Source of the DNA: Planctomycetales bacterium
GTDB taxonomy: Bacteria > Planctomycetota > Planctomycetia > Planctomycetales > Planctomycetaceae
DNA length: 64,000 nucleotides
Reading direction: 5' to 3'
Assembly (NCBI GenBank): GCA_026400835.1
Contig: JAPLOA010000088.1
Coordinates: 124,001 to 188,000, forward strand
Of the stretch, positions 1 to 8,870 are shown piece after piece. Each line of letters opens with the position of its first letter. The first letter of the stretch is position 1. The notes under the pieces are model-generated. The model saw only the letters and a program-made list of their open reading frames with translations, searched no databases and had not been told where the DNA came from. The translations under genes and the position numbers were made by a program.

Positions 1-808
1 CCATCAGATTCAAGGATGCCTCGGTGGCATAATAGAACGGACTACCATTCCGGCGATTCCAGGCGATAAGTCCCGGGAGCAGATTCTTTGTCAAATTGAC
101 TTTGTTTCCGATGAAGTTGTCATCCACGATGAAGACTTCCCCGGAGTACCCCTGAGCCAGCAAGGCATCCAGTTCGTTGGAAATCTGCTCGACCGTTTTC
201 GTGCGAGGCCGACGACCATACAATTCGATGATGTCGCAGAATTCACAGTTGAAGGGACAGCCGCGAGAGTACTGAATGTTGATCATCAAATACTGATCAA
301 ATTCCACGAGGTCGAAACGCGGGGTCGGAGAGATGGTCACATCCGGCTTGTTGCGCTCTGTGAAAACGCCATACGGATTTCCCTGACGCCACGATTCCAG
401 CCACAGCGGAATCACCTCTTCGCCTTCACCCACAACCAGCGTATGAGCCCTGCGATAAAGTTCTGACTCGCTGGAAGGATCCGCCCCACCCACAACGATG
501 TACTTGTCCTCTGAAACGGCTCTCTCAATGATCTCGAGCAGGCCTGGTTGCTGGGGCAACATGCCGCCAGTACAGATCATATCAGCCCAATCCCAATCAG
601 ACTGCTGCAACGGACGAACGTTAAGGTCCGCCAGTCGAAACTCCCAATGCTGAGGCATGATGGCCGCAACCGTCAGCAATCCCAATGGGGGCGAAATTGA
701 CTTCGCGCCTTTGAGTTCACAGGAAGCAGAAAAGCTCCAGAATGACTCCGTCTTGAACTCGGGATTGATCAGCAGGCAACGTATTGCCTGATCCGGAGAA
801 AGCTTCAT
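1..808 (-). CDS. B12-binding-domain radical SAM protein (3' end outside window)
   Basis: The reading frame opens with ATG at 808 and runs leftward off the window, giving 269 residues. The N-terminal ~150 residues (start MKLSPDQAIRCLLINPEF) look like the Rossmann-type cobalamin-binding domain used by B12-dependent radical SAM enzymes. It is followed by a radical SAM cluster-binding motif CPFNCEFC with cysteines at about residues 184, 188 and 191, the CxxxCxxC pattern that binds the 4Fe-4S cluster and S-adenosylmethionine. An upstream 'GGADPSSE' and 'GEGEEVIPLW' block is typical of this B12/radical SAM family. Such proteins often carry a C-terminal DUF4070, which would lie outside the window. 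The substrate cannot be deduced; methylation or C-C bond chemistry is usual for the family. Confidence 0.85.
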   Translation of the reverse strand, partial: MKLSPDQAIRCLLINPEFKTESFWSFSASCELKGAKSISPPLGLLTVAAIMPQHWEFRLADLNVRPLQQSDWDWADMICTGGMLPQQPGLLEIIERAVSEDKYIVVGGADPSSESELYRRAHTLVVGEGEEVIPLWLESWRQGNPYGVFTERNKPDVTISPTPRFDLVEFDQYLMINIQYSRGCPFNCEFCDIIELYGRRPRTKTVEQISNELDALLAQGYSGEVFIVDDNFIGNKVNLTKNLLPGLIAWNRRNGSPFYYATEASLNLM

Positions 809-1385
809 ACAGGTGGTTTTCCCGGCGATTTTCTAAATTCAAGTCGGAGGAGATGCCGGCTTAGGTCTGTATCACTTTAAGAAACACAGCCGACGTCCTC
901 AAAAACAAAACAGCCCATGCAGGGCCGCTCATCAGAGACTGATGCACCATGCCTCCGGGTGACGTTCAGCCATCATGTTGTTTGCCCCCTGACTTGGCAA
1001 TCCTTCCGAGACTCAATCCGTTCGAGTATTCCATTTCCTTTACTCTTCGGACCTGCATCTTTGTTCCCATGCTTCATAGCCTGGCTAATCATTGCGACAC
1101 GAAGGGACTCTTTGATCATCCGCCTCGGAGTCGTATGCCATGTCGAAGGGTCGTGATGACGAGCCTCGCACAAAACGACATGGCACACTCTTAATGATGC
1201 CTTTCCCTGCGTTTTCTGAGATTCCCGGCAGCTGGCCCCCTGTTCCTCGATCCGATCTGAACATTCTGCTCGCCCCGCTCAACATCAAGCAGGAATGTAA
1301 GACGTTCAGGTCTTATTGTCCCCACGCTTCGACAGGCCGATTGTGGAATCTCTGCGGTAGCCAATCCCGGCTTCGTCAGGCATGC
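809..1385. other. intergenic region without supportable gene
   Basis: This 577-base stretch separates the radical SAM start from the stop of the thioredoxin/TPR gene. Short overlapping open frames exist on both strands but none has family resemblance, a ribosome-binding site, or consistent coding character. I see no strong hairpin or tRNA. It should hold the promoter of the radical SAM gene near 809-900. Confidence 0.5.
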
Positions 1386-2249
1386 TTAGTAAAACGCCGT
1401 CGCAAGTTTGCGGCGGAACTCGGAAGCGAGTTTAGATTTGGAGCCCATGACGGTGAGTAGTCCGACCATGGCTTCTTTGGCAGCGATACCAACGCCGGAT
1501 CGATCAGCTTTCACGATCTCCAGCAACATTGTGCAGGCTTCTTCAAAGCGGCTGTCGGCTCCCAGAGCTTCCGCGAGTTTCAACTGCAGAGTCAAATCGC
1601 CAGGATTGGCTTCCAGAGCTTTTTTGGCTTCACTGACGCCGCCGGACTCTTCGACCTGACTGCGCATTTCGAGTTGCGCAAGCAGCGATTGAGCTTCTGG
1701 TTCAAGAAAGCCACGCTTGTTGAGTTCGTCCAGGATTTCGCGGCTTTCCTGATCACGATTCAGTTCGATGAGAACTCGCGCGTGAGCAATCCGGAACTCC
1801 GCAATGTCTGGCTCCAGTTCCGATGCTTTCCGATAGCTGGCTTCAGCCAGTTCAACTGATCCATCAGTCTCATGCTGCTGGCCCTGAGTAAACGCCTCCA
1901 TCGAAGCTGATGGCATGAAACCTTTCAGCCACTCGCGAAGCTGAGGCTCAGTCTGCACGCCGGCAAAATGAGTGGCTGGCTGACCATCGACCATGGCCAC
2001 CACAAAAGGAATCGATTGCACTCCGAACGCACCGGCGATTTCCGGGCATTCGTCGACGTTGACCTTAACGAGGCAAAATGCTCCGTTGGCTTCGTTGGTC
2101 AACTTCTCCAGCAATGGAATCAACTGACGACAAGGACCGCACCACTCAGCCCAGAAGTCGACCACAACCGGCCGGATCATCGACTGCTGAATGACGTCCT
2201 CGCGGAACGTTTCCATGTTGGTGCTGATAATATTGGGCGCGTCAGACAT
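1386..2249 (-). CDS. thioredoxin-fold/TPR protein, CnoX (YbbN)-like
   Basis: A 287-residue cytosolic protein. Residues ~5-110 form a thioredoxin domain with the active site WCGPC (C37, C40), preceded by VVVDFWAE and followed by the cis-Pro region QSIPFVV. Residues ~115-280 are helical and Ala/Glu/Leu rich with TPR-like repeats (for example ELAEASYRKASELEPD). This is the arrangement of CnoX/YbbN co-chaperones, which protect oxidised clients and pass them to GroEL or DnaK. The E. coli protein lacks a full CxxC, whereas this one has it, so thiol-redox activity is expected, as in Caulobacter CnoX. It lies 52 bases downstream of the QueD-like gene on the same strand, so they may be cotranscribed. 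A second, stand-alone thioredoxin is at 47405-47734. Confidence 0.85.
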   Translation of the reverse strand: MSDAPNIISTNMETFREDVIQQSMIRPVVVDFWAEWCGPCRQLIPLLEKLTNEANGAFCLVKVNVDECPEIAGAFGVQSIPFVVAMVDGQPATHFAGVQTEPQLREWLKGFMPSASMEAFTQGQQHETDGSVELAEASYRKASELEPDIAEFRIAHARVLIELNRDQESREILDELNKRGFLEPEAQSLLAQLEMRSQVEESGGVSEAKKALEANPGDLTLQLKLAEALGADSRFEEACTMLLEIVKADRSGVGIAAKEAMVGLLTVMGSKSKLASEFRRKLATAFY

Positions 2250-2301
2250 GAGAGAACTCGAATTTCAACAAGAGAACAAGCGAGAGAACAAGCGGCAGCA
2301 C

Positions 2302-2811
2302 TTATTGAAGATTCAGCCAGCAGTCCGCCCACTGGCCGAAGTTTTCTTCAACGCTGACTCGCAGGCGAGCCAAACCGTGCTGCTGATCAAGCTTCAAACG
2401 GGAGATTAACGATTGTCCGATCCAGCGGGAAATCAGTTCCGCTGTCGTGTTTGCAATGGGAAGGATACAGCAATCCTCGGCCGGGAAAACCCAGCGTCGA
2501 TCCTCAAACCGAGCGGTCACTTCACGTCCATCATCAGACGTAATGACTCGAATCGCCGGATGCCGATCCGGCAACAAAACTCGGTGATCCAGTTCATGCA
2601 CCAGAGCCTGTAAACCATCGCGCAGCGCGATAAAGTCGAAGACGTAATGATTTTCGTCCAGCGGCCCTTCGATCGCCGCTTCCACCCGCCAGTTGTGTCC
2701 ATGAATTCGTTCACAGATCGTGCCGTTAAACGTAATAAAGTGAGCCGCGCTGAAGACCAGGGTATCCTTGGTCACTCGCACGCCAAACGCTTCTTTCGAA
2801 CTCTGAGACAT
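2302..2811 (-). CDS. queD: 6-carboxytetrahydropterin synthase / 6-pyruvoyl tetrahydropterin synthase family
   Basis: A 169-residue protein counted from the ATG at 2811; the frame can be opened 18 codons earlier (2865), but the family's usual length and N-terminus favour 2811. The zinc and catalytic residues of the QueD/PTPS fold are present: H24 in SAAHF, C33 four residues before HGHNW (H37, H39), and the late LDHRVLL motif. QueD converts dihydroneopterin triphosphate to 6-carboxytetrahydropterin in queuosine and 7-deazaguanine synthesis; PTPS homologues make other pterins, and no queC/queE neighbours are visible to decide between them. The next gene downstream on the same strand is the CnoX-like protein. 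Confidence 0.82.
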   Translation of the reverse strand: MSQSSKEAFGVRVTKDTLVFSAAHFITFNGTICERIHGHNWRVEAAIEGPLDENHYVFDFIALRDGLQALVHELDHRVLLPDRHPAIRVITSDDGREVTARFEDRRWVFPAEDCCILPIANTTAELISRWIGQSLISRLKLDQQHGLARLRVSVEENFGQWADCWLNLQ

Positions 2812-2901
2812 GTTGAAGAGTCTACTCCACAAACTGAGATTTTTGCTGTCGAAAATGTTGCGCAAGTCGCACTGACCGGCATGATACGCCCGGAGACCGC
2901 G

Positions 2902-3762
2902 TTATGGCTTCGGTATCTCGAGTTCACTAACTACGGGAAGATGGTCCGATGGAAAACGACCGTCGCGTTGATCTGTAAGAATGCGAAGAGTCTGAACCTT
3001 GACCGAGGCGCTCGTGAAGATGAAGTCTATTCGCTGGTCCGGAACAATGGCCTGAAAACCATTCCACGTTGAGTTGGGACCTTCGGGCTCAAAAATGGAA
3101 TGTTGAAACGTGTCATTGAGCACCAAAGGGCCAGCGGGATCGGCATCGATCAGAGTCTTGTAGGGCGGCGTACCCGGAGTGGTATTAAAATCCCCTGTCA
3201 GGACAACCGGATATTCCGAAAACTGACCTCGGACTCGGTTCACGATCAACGCCGCGCTTTCGATGCGTGCCTGCGAACCCTTGTGATCGAAGTGAGTATT
3301 CACAACGTAGAAAACAGTTCCTGACAGACGGTCTTTCAGCTTCAGCCAGCTCGCAATTCGTGGCAGAGCAGCATCCCAGCCTATACTGCCAGGCTCGTCG
3401 GGTGTCGGAGAAAGCCAGAACGTGGACTTCTCAATGAGCTCAAAACGGTCGCGACGAAAGAACACCGGAGAAAACTCACCCGCAACCTTTCCATCATCGC
3501 GTCCCACGCCATAAGCCTCCATCTGCGGCAGTCGCTGTTTCAGGTCTTCAAACTGCCCGATCAACACTTCCTGAAACCCGGCGATGTCGACGTTGTTGCC
3601 CGAGATGATTTCAGCAACCCAGTCTTTCCGACGAGGCCACGCGTTAGCTCCATCAACGGGATTGTTGTACCGAATATTCCACGACATAACCGTCATCGGT
3701 TGAGCATTCGCGACTTGCGACACGAAGATCGCAAACACCGCGGCAAGGAGAGCTGTTTTCAT
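2902..3762 (-). CDS. secreted endonuclease/exonuclease/phosphatase (EEP) family protein
   Basis: A 286-residue protein with a clear signal peptide (residues 1-20, MKTALLAAVFAIFVSQVANA, cleavage after ANA), so it acts outside the cytoplasm. All EEP/DNase-I-fold motifs are present in order: SWNIRYNN, FQEV (metal-binding Glu), NTHFDHKG, TGDFNTTP (Asp/Asn pair), RIDFIF and the C-terminal SDHLPV with the catalytic His. Family members hydrolyse phosphodiester bonds in nucleic acids, phosphoinositides or sphingomyelin; the exported form is common in planctomycetes and the substrate is unknown. It is transcribed in the same direction as the QueD-like gene and ends about 90 bases upstream of it. Confidence 0.87.
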   Translation of the reverse strand: MKTALLAAVFAIFVSQVANAQPMTVMSWNIRYNNPVDGANAWPRRKDWVAEIISGNNVDIAGFQEVLIGQFEDLKQRLPQMEAYGVGRDDGKVAGEFSPVFFRRDRFELIEKSTFWLSPTPDEPGSIGWDAALPRIASWLKLKDRLSGTVFYVVNTHFDHKGSQARIESAALIVNRVRGQFSEYPVVLTGDFNTTPGTPPYKTLIDADPAGPLVLNDTFQHSIFEPEGPNSTWNGFQAIVPDQRIDFIFTSASVKVQTLRILTDQRDGRFPSDHLPVVSELEIPKP

Positions 3763-4158
3763 CCGACGGGCTTTCTACTGTTTAATCAGCATGGTGCTTT
3801 TCGTTCCTGCAGCATAGGCCCGACACACCCCTTTCGACAAGCAATTCACGGGGGAGGCATCGTGGCCAACTGGAACGCAGAACAGTGGTGGGTGTAGTCG
3901 CGGATGATTGTCAACCTCGGAGGGCGAGGCTCCTGCCGAGCCACTGCACTGCGGAAACGTACGGCTCGGCAGGAGCCTCGCCCTCCCGGAATTGCACTTC
4001 GTTGCGAGCTGCCGAAATCCGAGACTTCCCCCGCGCCGTTCTTAAATCCCTGGCCGCTTGTTCCTGAGTACGCTGCCAGACTATCCTTCGGCCTCGTGCC
4101 GTCTCAGCCAGCCTCTTCACTCACACCATAATTCTCTATCGGGAAGTTTGTTCATCCC
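3763..4158. other. divergent intergenic region carrying a palindromic repeat
   Basis: This 396-base gap separates two divergent genes and should contain both promoters. Its centre is filled by the hairpin repeat described at 3919-4021; outside it I see no gene. Confidence 0.5.
3919..4021 (+). repeat. dispersed palindromic repeat, family A, complete copy
   Basis: A perfect 24-bp inverted repeat: arm 3919-3942 begins ggagggcgaggctcctgcc and its exact complement lies at 3963-3986, with a 20-base loop. A tail at 3987-4021 (cggaattgcacttcgttg... ending aaatccg) follows. The same loop and tail recur in opposite orientation at 8281-8366 with one arm deleted, showing this is a repeat family and not a unique terminator. 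It sits between two divergent genes, so a transcription-terminator role is unlikely. Confidence 0.85.
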
Positions 4159-5337
4159 ATGAAGATTACTCGGATCGAAACGCTCGTGTGCAACGCTCGC
4201 ATGCGAAACTGGATCTTTGTCAAAGTCATGACGGACCAGGACGGTTTGTTCGGCTGGGGCGAAGCGACTCTGGAATGGCATACTCGCAGTGTTGTCGCTG
4301 CGATCGAAGACATATCACAGCTCCTGATCGGTGAAGATCCAACCCGCGTCGAACATCTCTGGCAGATGATGCATCGCCAGCACTTCTGGCATGGCAATGG
4401 CATCGTTCGAGCCACTGCGATCGCAGGTATTGATCTCGCGTTGTGGGATATTCTGGGCAAGGTTGCCAATATGCCCTGCTCGAAACTGTGGGGCGGTCCT
4501 GTTCGCGATCACGTGCGAACCTATTGCCATCTCGGCGGGGGCAAGATGGAAGATTTTTATGAGACGTCCACCGAGGACGCTAATCGGTTCGCGGACCTCG
4601 CCAGAAAAGCAGTTGAGGATGGCTTTACCGCGTTTAAGTCAATGGCCGTTCCTCCAACGTTGCCTCTGGAAGGCCTCAAGCCAATCCGCACAGCAGAAAA
4701 AGCCGTCGCGGCGATGCGAGAAGCCGTTGGCGAATCAATCGATATCATGGTCGACTGTCACGCGCGGCCATCTCCGGCCATGGGCTTACAGTTCGCGAAA
4801 GCTCTGGAACCCTACGGACTGTACTTCTTTGAAGAACCATGCTGGCCAGAGAGCGTTGACGGGCTGGCTGCGATCGCTGCGGCCGTCACGACACCGATTG
4901 CCACAGGCGAACGCGTCACAAGCCTGGCAGCGTTTCGAGATCTCTTTGCAGCTCGAGCCTGTGCGGTGTGCCAGCTCGATATCACTCATTGCGGTGGCCT
5001 GAGCGAAGCACGGCGAATCGCAGCTCTCGTTGAGGCACATCGATTGTCGTTGGCACCTCATAATCCCCAGGGTCCGGTGAGCACTGCAGCGTCTCTGGAG
5101 TTTGGATTCTCACAACCCAGCTACATCATCTGCGAAACCGTGCATGAAGATGTGCCGTGGCGACAGGATGTTGTTGATCAGGGATTTGTGGTTGAGAAAA
5201 AAGGACGCATCGTCCGCCCGAATACTCGCCCCGGTCTCGGCATTTCCATCAACGAAGACGAAGTTCGCAAGCATCCGTTCGAACAGGAACTACTGCAGCG
5301 AGTCTTTAATTCCGACGGCAGTGTTGGGGATTGGTAG
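4159..5337 (+). CDS. mandelate racemase/muconate-lactonizing (enolase superfamily) protein, galactonate dehydratase-like
   Basis: A 392-residue protein with the enolase-superfamily layout: N-terminal capping domain (residues 1-125, including [10 protein letters not shown]) and a C-terminal TIM barrel. Metal ligands and acid/base residues can be read in order: DCHARPSP (the DxH pair), [25 protein letters not shown] and the PHNPQGP motif with the late catalytic His. The DxH pair together with PHNPxGP places it with acid-sugar dehydratases of the D-galactonate dehydratase (DgoD)/ManD type, which eliminate water from aldonic acids. Exact substrate cannot be read from sequence. It may be cotranscribed with the ceramidase-like gene 90 bases downstream; no sugar kinase or aldolase partner is adjacent. 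Confidence 0.83.
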   Translation: MKITRIETLVCNARMRNWIFVKVMTDQDGLFGWGEATLEWHTRSVVAAIEDISQLLIGEDPTRVEHLWQMMHRQHFWHGNGIVRATAIAGIDLALWDILGKVANMPCSKLWGGPVRDHVRTYCHLGGGKMEDFYETSTEDANRFADLARKAVEDGFTAFKSMAVPPTLPLEGLKPIRTAEKAVAAMREAVGESIDIMVDCHARPSPAMGLQFAKALEPYGLYFFEEPCWPESVDGLAAIAAAVTTPIATGERVTSLAAFRDLFAARACAVCQLDITHCGGLSEARRIAALVEAHRLSLAPHNPQGPVSTAASLEFGFSQPSYIICETVHEDVPWRQDVVDQGFVVEKKGRIVRPNTRPGLGISINEDEVRKHPFEQELLQRVFNSDGSVGDW

Positions 5338-5343
5338 GCGTAA

Positions 5344-5381
5344 AGTGCTTGGTTCCTGGTTCATAGTGCTTGGTTCCTGGT
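5344..5381 (+). repeat. 17-bp direct repeat, two copies, 21-bp period
   Basis: The string agtgcttggttcctggt occurs at 5344-5360 and again at 5365-5381, separated by tcat. It lies between the dehydratase stop and the ceramidase-like start. It has no coding role. Confidence 0.8.
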
Positions 5382-5426
5382 CAGTTGGTGACAACTTCGG
5401 CGACGCGCAGATTTCGGGAGAGTTGA

Positions 5427-6968
5427 GTGATGAACACATTGAATGAAGCTTCGACTTGTGTGTTGCGAAACGGGCTTCGAGTGATGCTGTTGATGTTTAC
5501 GGTGTCGACGTGGACGATTCCGGCGTCGGAGGCTGGCGAATTACTGGCGGGAGTGGCGAAGGTGGATATCTCCGAGCCGACTCTTCCGGCCAATGATCCA
5601 CTGTTTGCCAAGGCTCTTGTCCTGAAACAGGATGACTCGGTTGCCGTAGTCATTACGGTTGATGCCGTGTCGATCGGTGGCATCGGATTTATCAAAGACG
5701 ATTATCTCGGAAAGGTTCGCAAGGAACTCGAAGCGTCGCTGAAGATTCCTCCCATGAACGTCTTCGTCAATGCCAGTCACTGCCATGGAACCGTCTGTGC
5801 AGATGTTGATCAGAAGACTGTTCAAGCTGTGCAGGAAGCGTGGAAGAATCTGGTTCCAGTCACTGCGGGAACCGGAATCAGTCAGGAAGTACGGATCATG
5901 GAGAACCGCCGTCTGCTGTTAAAAGACGGCAGCGAAGCCGATGTGCGGCATGCTTATTCGATGCCTCGCGATGAAGATGTGGCCTCAATTGGCCCCGTCG
6001 ACCCTGAGATTGGTCTGCTGCGACTGGATCGCAAAGATGGAACTCCGCTGGCTGTCGTTTACAACTTCGCCTGCCACCCGATTCAGGGAGCACCCAACAA
6101 GCTGAACACAGCCGACTTCCCGGCTCATGCCTCCCGCGTCGTGGAAGAGAACTTCGGCAGCGGCGTGATGGCCTTTTTCATTCAGGGCTGCGCGGGAGAT
6201 ATCAATCCGGTCGTTTACAAGGATGTGCATAGTCCTCGGGATTCTGAACCGTTCGGCACAATGCTCGGCCTGAATGTGATGCGAGGATTGAAAACGATCG
6301 AGATGTCTGACACGGCACAGTTGAAAGTGCTCAACGAATCCCTTGCGCTGCCTCGTGCCAAGGACATGCAACAGCGGATCGCGTCAATCGAAGCGGAGCA
6401 GGCACGATTGCTGAAGTCGCTTGGTGGGACCAGTTTGAACTTCAAGACATTTCTGCCGCTGTACGTGCAGTACAAAGTGTCTCCGGAGTTTCCTTCGTAT
6501 TACTCACACCGCTATCTGCTGGAAAAAGCAAACGGCCGGGATGATCTTGTAAAGATGGATGCTGAGAACACTGCCAACATGGACGCCTATCTGCGAAACA
6601 TCCAAACGATGGAACAACTGACCAGGCTGAACGTCAATCTGGCGCTCCTGAAGAAGCACCTGGCAGAGAACGAAGCGGCAGGTTCTGAGACGCTCGACGT
6701 GGAAGTTGGTGGACTGCGAGTCGGCAACTTTGTGCTGATGACGTTTCCCGGCGAGTTAACTGTGCAGGTTGGGCTCAACATCAAACAGGCGTCACCTCAC
6801 CGATTCACATTCGTTGCTGGTTACACCAATGGCTACATCTTTTACACCCCAACAGCAACGCAGCGTATGAACACCGGATACGCGCAGGAAGATTGCGATT
6901 GCCTGGTTGGTCCGGAATGGCAGAAGCTGTTTGAAGACAAGGTCGCCGCGATGCTGAAGGCGCTGTAG
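5427..6968 (+). CDS. neutral/alkaline ceramidase-like exported protein
   Basis: A 513-residue protein. The start is GTG 5427 or the adjoining ATG 5430, both behind a GGGAG at 5416-5420. A hydrophobic stretch near residues 18-36 (VMLLMFTVSTWTIPASEAG) acts as a signal peptide. The mature part matches the N-terminal catalytic domain of neutral/alkaline non-lysosomal ceramidase: GVAKVDISEP, NASHCHGT (zinc-binding His), FACHPIQG and FIQGCAGDINP are recognisable. True ceramidases hydrolyse ceramide to sphingosine and fatty acid; planctomycetes carry many single-domain relatives of unknown substrate, and the C-terminal domain of classical ceramidases is not obvious here. It follows the sugar-acid dehydratase in the same direction. 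Confidence 0.82.
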   Translation: MMNTLNEASTCVLRNGLRVMLLMFTVSTWTIPASEAGELLAGVAKVDISEPTLPANDPLFAKALVLKQDDSVAVVITVDAVSIGGIGFIKDDYLGKVRKELEASLKIPPMNVFVNASHCHGTVCADVDQKTVQAVQEAWKNLVPVTAGTGISQEVRIMENRRLLLKDGSEADVRHAYSMPRDEDVASIGPVDPEIGLLRLDRKDGTPLAVVYNFACHPIQGAPNKLNTADFPAHASRVVEENFGSGVMAFFIQGCAGDINPVVYKDVHSPRDSEPFGTMLGLNVMRGLKTIEMSDTAQLKVLNESLALPRAKDMQQRIASIEAEQARLLKSLGGTSLNFKTFLPLYVQYKVSPEFPSYYSHRYLLEKANGRDDLVKMDAENTANMDAYLRNIQTMEQLTRLNVNLALLKKHLAENEAAGSETLDVEVGGLRVGNFVLMTFPGELTVQVGLNIKQASPHRFTFVAGYTNGYIFYTPTATQRMNTGYAQEDCDCLVGPEWQKLFEDKVAAMLKAL

Positions 6969-7193
6969 GGACGGGCTGCCGCTCAAATAATCCGGAGGCC
7001 GACGGCGAGAAAAGCCTGATGTTTCCAAATGTAAACAAATCTTTTCATTCTTCTCATTTTACCCATATTAACATTGCGATAAGTGTAAATTAATCGTCAC
7101 AATCCTCAAAGTCGATTCAGACGGACCTCGCCAGTCGAGAGAACTTGGCCGGTCTTAAGTCGTTAAATCATAAAACTTTGGGGAGATTGAGAG

Positions 7194-7601
7194 ATGAATC
7201 TGCTTGCTAAGCTGTGGCGTGATGAAGCTGGAGTCCTGCTGTCAGCCGAAGCTGTCGTGGTGGGGACTGTCGCGGTTGTGGGCCTGACCACCGGTCTGAC
7301 CGTGGTCGCGAAGGCTGTCAATGAAGAACTGCAGGACGTCGCCTTTGCGATCCGCAGTCTGGATCAGAGCTACAGCATTCCTGCGATCGAAGGTTGCGGA
7401 GCACGGACGGCAGGTTCTTCCTTCACACAGGAGCCGGTGAAGAAGTCTCTGGACGAACTGACGACGGTGATTGAAAAGGCTGAGAAGGAAGAGAAGACTC
7501 AGGCTGAACGCCTGCAGCAGCAGATGAAAAAGAAGGACAAGGACAACAACAAGGACGGTGAAGACACAAAGAAGAAAAAGAAGCGTGAGCAGAACATCTG
7601 A
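7194..7601 (+). CDS. Flp/type IVb pilin-like small protein with charged tail
   Basis: A 135-residue protein with a pilin-like head: a short basic leader (LAKLWRDEAG), a Gly followed six residues later by Glu (E19), and a long hydrophobic helix (residues ~20-45, AVVVGTVAVVGLTTGLTVV). This resembles the planctomycete class of Flp-type prepilins cleaved by a prepilin peptidase and assembled by Tad machinery, although the Glu is at +6 instead of the usual +5. The last ~55 residues are a Lys/Glu-rich, apparently disordered or coiled tail ending KKKKKREQNI, unusual for a pilin. The ATG lies behind a GGGGAG-type ribosome-binding site, and a strong terminator follows at 7693. No Tad genes are in the window. 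Confidence 0.72.
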   Translation: MNLLAKLWRDEAGVLLSAEAVVVGTVAVVGLTTGLTVVAKAVNEELQDVAFAIRSLDQSYSIPAIEGCGARTAGSSFTQEPVKKSLDELTTVIEKAEKEEKTQAERLQQQMKKKDKDNNKDGEDTKKKKKREQNI

Positions 7602-7692
7602 TCTGGTCGAGCGTGATTCAGGATCCCTGTGACTTCTCTCTCAATCTCCTCTGTCACAGTTTCTGAATTGCGTCCTTCCCCTCTCCCAAAAG

Positions 7693-7732
7693 AAAAGCTC
7701 GTCCGACAATCTCATCGGACGAGCTTTTTTTG
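7693..7732 (+). terminator. intrinsic terminator, usable from both strands
   Basis: An inverted repeat with arms aaaagctcgtccga and tcggacgagctttt around a 7-base loop is followed by a run of T. The flanking A and T tracts make it work in both directions, which fits its place between the convergent ends of the pilin-like gene (7601) and the small membrane protein (7775). Confidence 0.9.
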
Positions 7733-7774
7733 TTTCACCCTTCAATGGTAAACGTTGCTTTCCCTGCACCTTAA

Positions 7775-8080
7775 TCATTTGTCGACTGAGGACGTTTCTC
7801 CACTTGTCGACGACTTGACTGTCTGCTGGAGACTATCCTGCTTAATCTGACGCAGGGTCTGTATGCGATCCACTGCCATCGCGAGAATGCTCAGGATAAT
7901 CACAACAATAAACTCACCCACCAACAACTTGTTCCCGTGCTGATTCAGCCACTGCGCCACAGGCGCGCGAGGATCACTGAAGACAATGGCGATCAGCGAT
8001 AGAATGGTGACGACAAAGACGGCTGTTGCCGGAATGACCAACTGAAACAGAAGACTGGGTTTTGATCCTGGACCACGCAT
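7775..8080 (-). CDS. small two-helix membrane protein, unknown function
   Basis: A 101-residue protein starting at ATG 8080. It contains two hydrophobic segments (about residues 11-35, LFQLVIPATAVFVVTILSL, and 52-70, LLVGEFIVVIILSILAMAV) and a Gln/Ser/Thr-rich polar C-terminus. The open frame continues upstream to 8509, but that extension runs through the family A repeat and a tandem repeat and has no coding character, so the shorter start is preferred. I recognise no family. It shares the bidirectional terminator at 7693-7732 with the pilin-like gene. Confidence 0.6.
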   Translation of the reverse strand: MRGPGSKPSLLFQLVIPATAVFVVTILSLIAIVFSDPRAPVAQWLNQHGNKLLVGEFIVVIILSILAMAVDRIQTLRQIKQDSLQQTVKSSTSGETSSVDK

Positions 8081-8280
8081 TTCTGAAACTGCCAATTGCG
8101 AACAAACAAACAAACAAACCTGACGATTCAAAGCAGACAACAAATCACTGCCACTCCTGAAGACCAGTCGGCCACCAAACGCAGACGAAGCCTTCGGGAT
8201 GGAGTTTCGCGACCAGTTTACCGAGTCTGCTAATTCAACAACAGCATCCGGGTTTCCGCATATCGGTCGAGGTGCAGTCG

Positions 8281-8366
8281 CGGATTTCGGCAGCTCGCAA
8301 CGAAGTGCAATTCCGGGAGAGCCGTGCGTTTTCGCAGTGCAGTGGCTCGGCAGCAGCCTCGCCCTC
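8281..8366 (-). repeat. dispersed palindromic repeat, family A, copy with one arm deleted
   Basis: Read on the minus strand, this copy repeats the family A element at 3919-4021: the arm gagggcgaggctgctgccg, the loop actgcactgcgaaaacgcac, then ggctc, directly followed by tcccggaattgcacttcg and the rest of the tail. About 16 bases of the second arm are missing, so the hairpin cannot form fully. Only a few substitutions separate the remaining sequence from the complete copy. Confidence 0.82.
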
Positions 8367-8391
8367 ATAGTTACTCGCATCTTTTCAGGAC

Positions 8392-8421
8392 ACGTCTTGT
8401 AATCACACGTCTTGTAATCAC
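8392..8421 (+). repeat. tandem duplication, 15 bp x 2
   Basis: acgtcttgtaatcac occurs twice without a gap (8392-8406, 8407-8421). Confidence 0.85.
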
Positions 8422-8830
8422 GCAGCCTTCTATCGTTAATTCGGTCCCGGGATTGCCAGCAACACGGGAGGCGACACGCGACCAAATAGTTGTCAAACCC
8501 TCGTACCATCGGCGTGAAGCCGAAGGGGGCCGGTTTATGGCGTTGAGTTCGCTGGTAGTTTCCAAATCAGGGCTCCACCGACGCAGGGTCGGGGGGGCCC
8601 AATCGCAACTGGTAGCCACGGGTGGATTCTGAAATTGTCGGGAAACCATCAGAGGATGTGAATTGGTTTGGAGAAAAGATCACTGAGCCACAGTGAAGAC
8701 CTGAGGTGGTCCTGGCCAGTCAACTCTGCGTTACACTCCCGCACCCGTGCCAATCACTGTTCTTTGGGGACAAAATGATCAAAGACAAAATAATAAAACA
8801 CAGTCAGAAGCGCCGTCATGCGCTGCTCTT

Positions 8831-8870
8831 CATCATTTTGTAACCATCATTTTGTAACCATCATTTTGTT
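8831..8870 (+). repeat. tandem repeat, 14 bp x 3
   Basis: catcattttgtaac is repeated at 8831 and 8845, with a third copy from 8859 that changes in its last bases (catcattttgtt). It abuts the end of the sigma-factor remnant. Confidence 0.85.

Noticed and set aside
7775-8509. 244-residue version of the small membrane protein
   Set aside because: The extra N-terminal residues come from a dispersed repeat and a tandem duplication, so they are not natural coding sequence.
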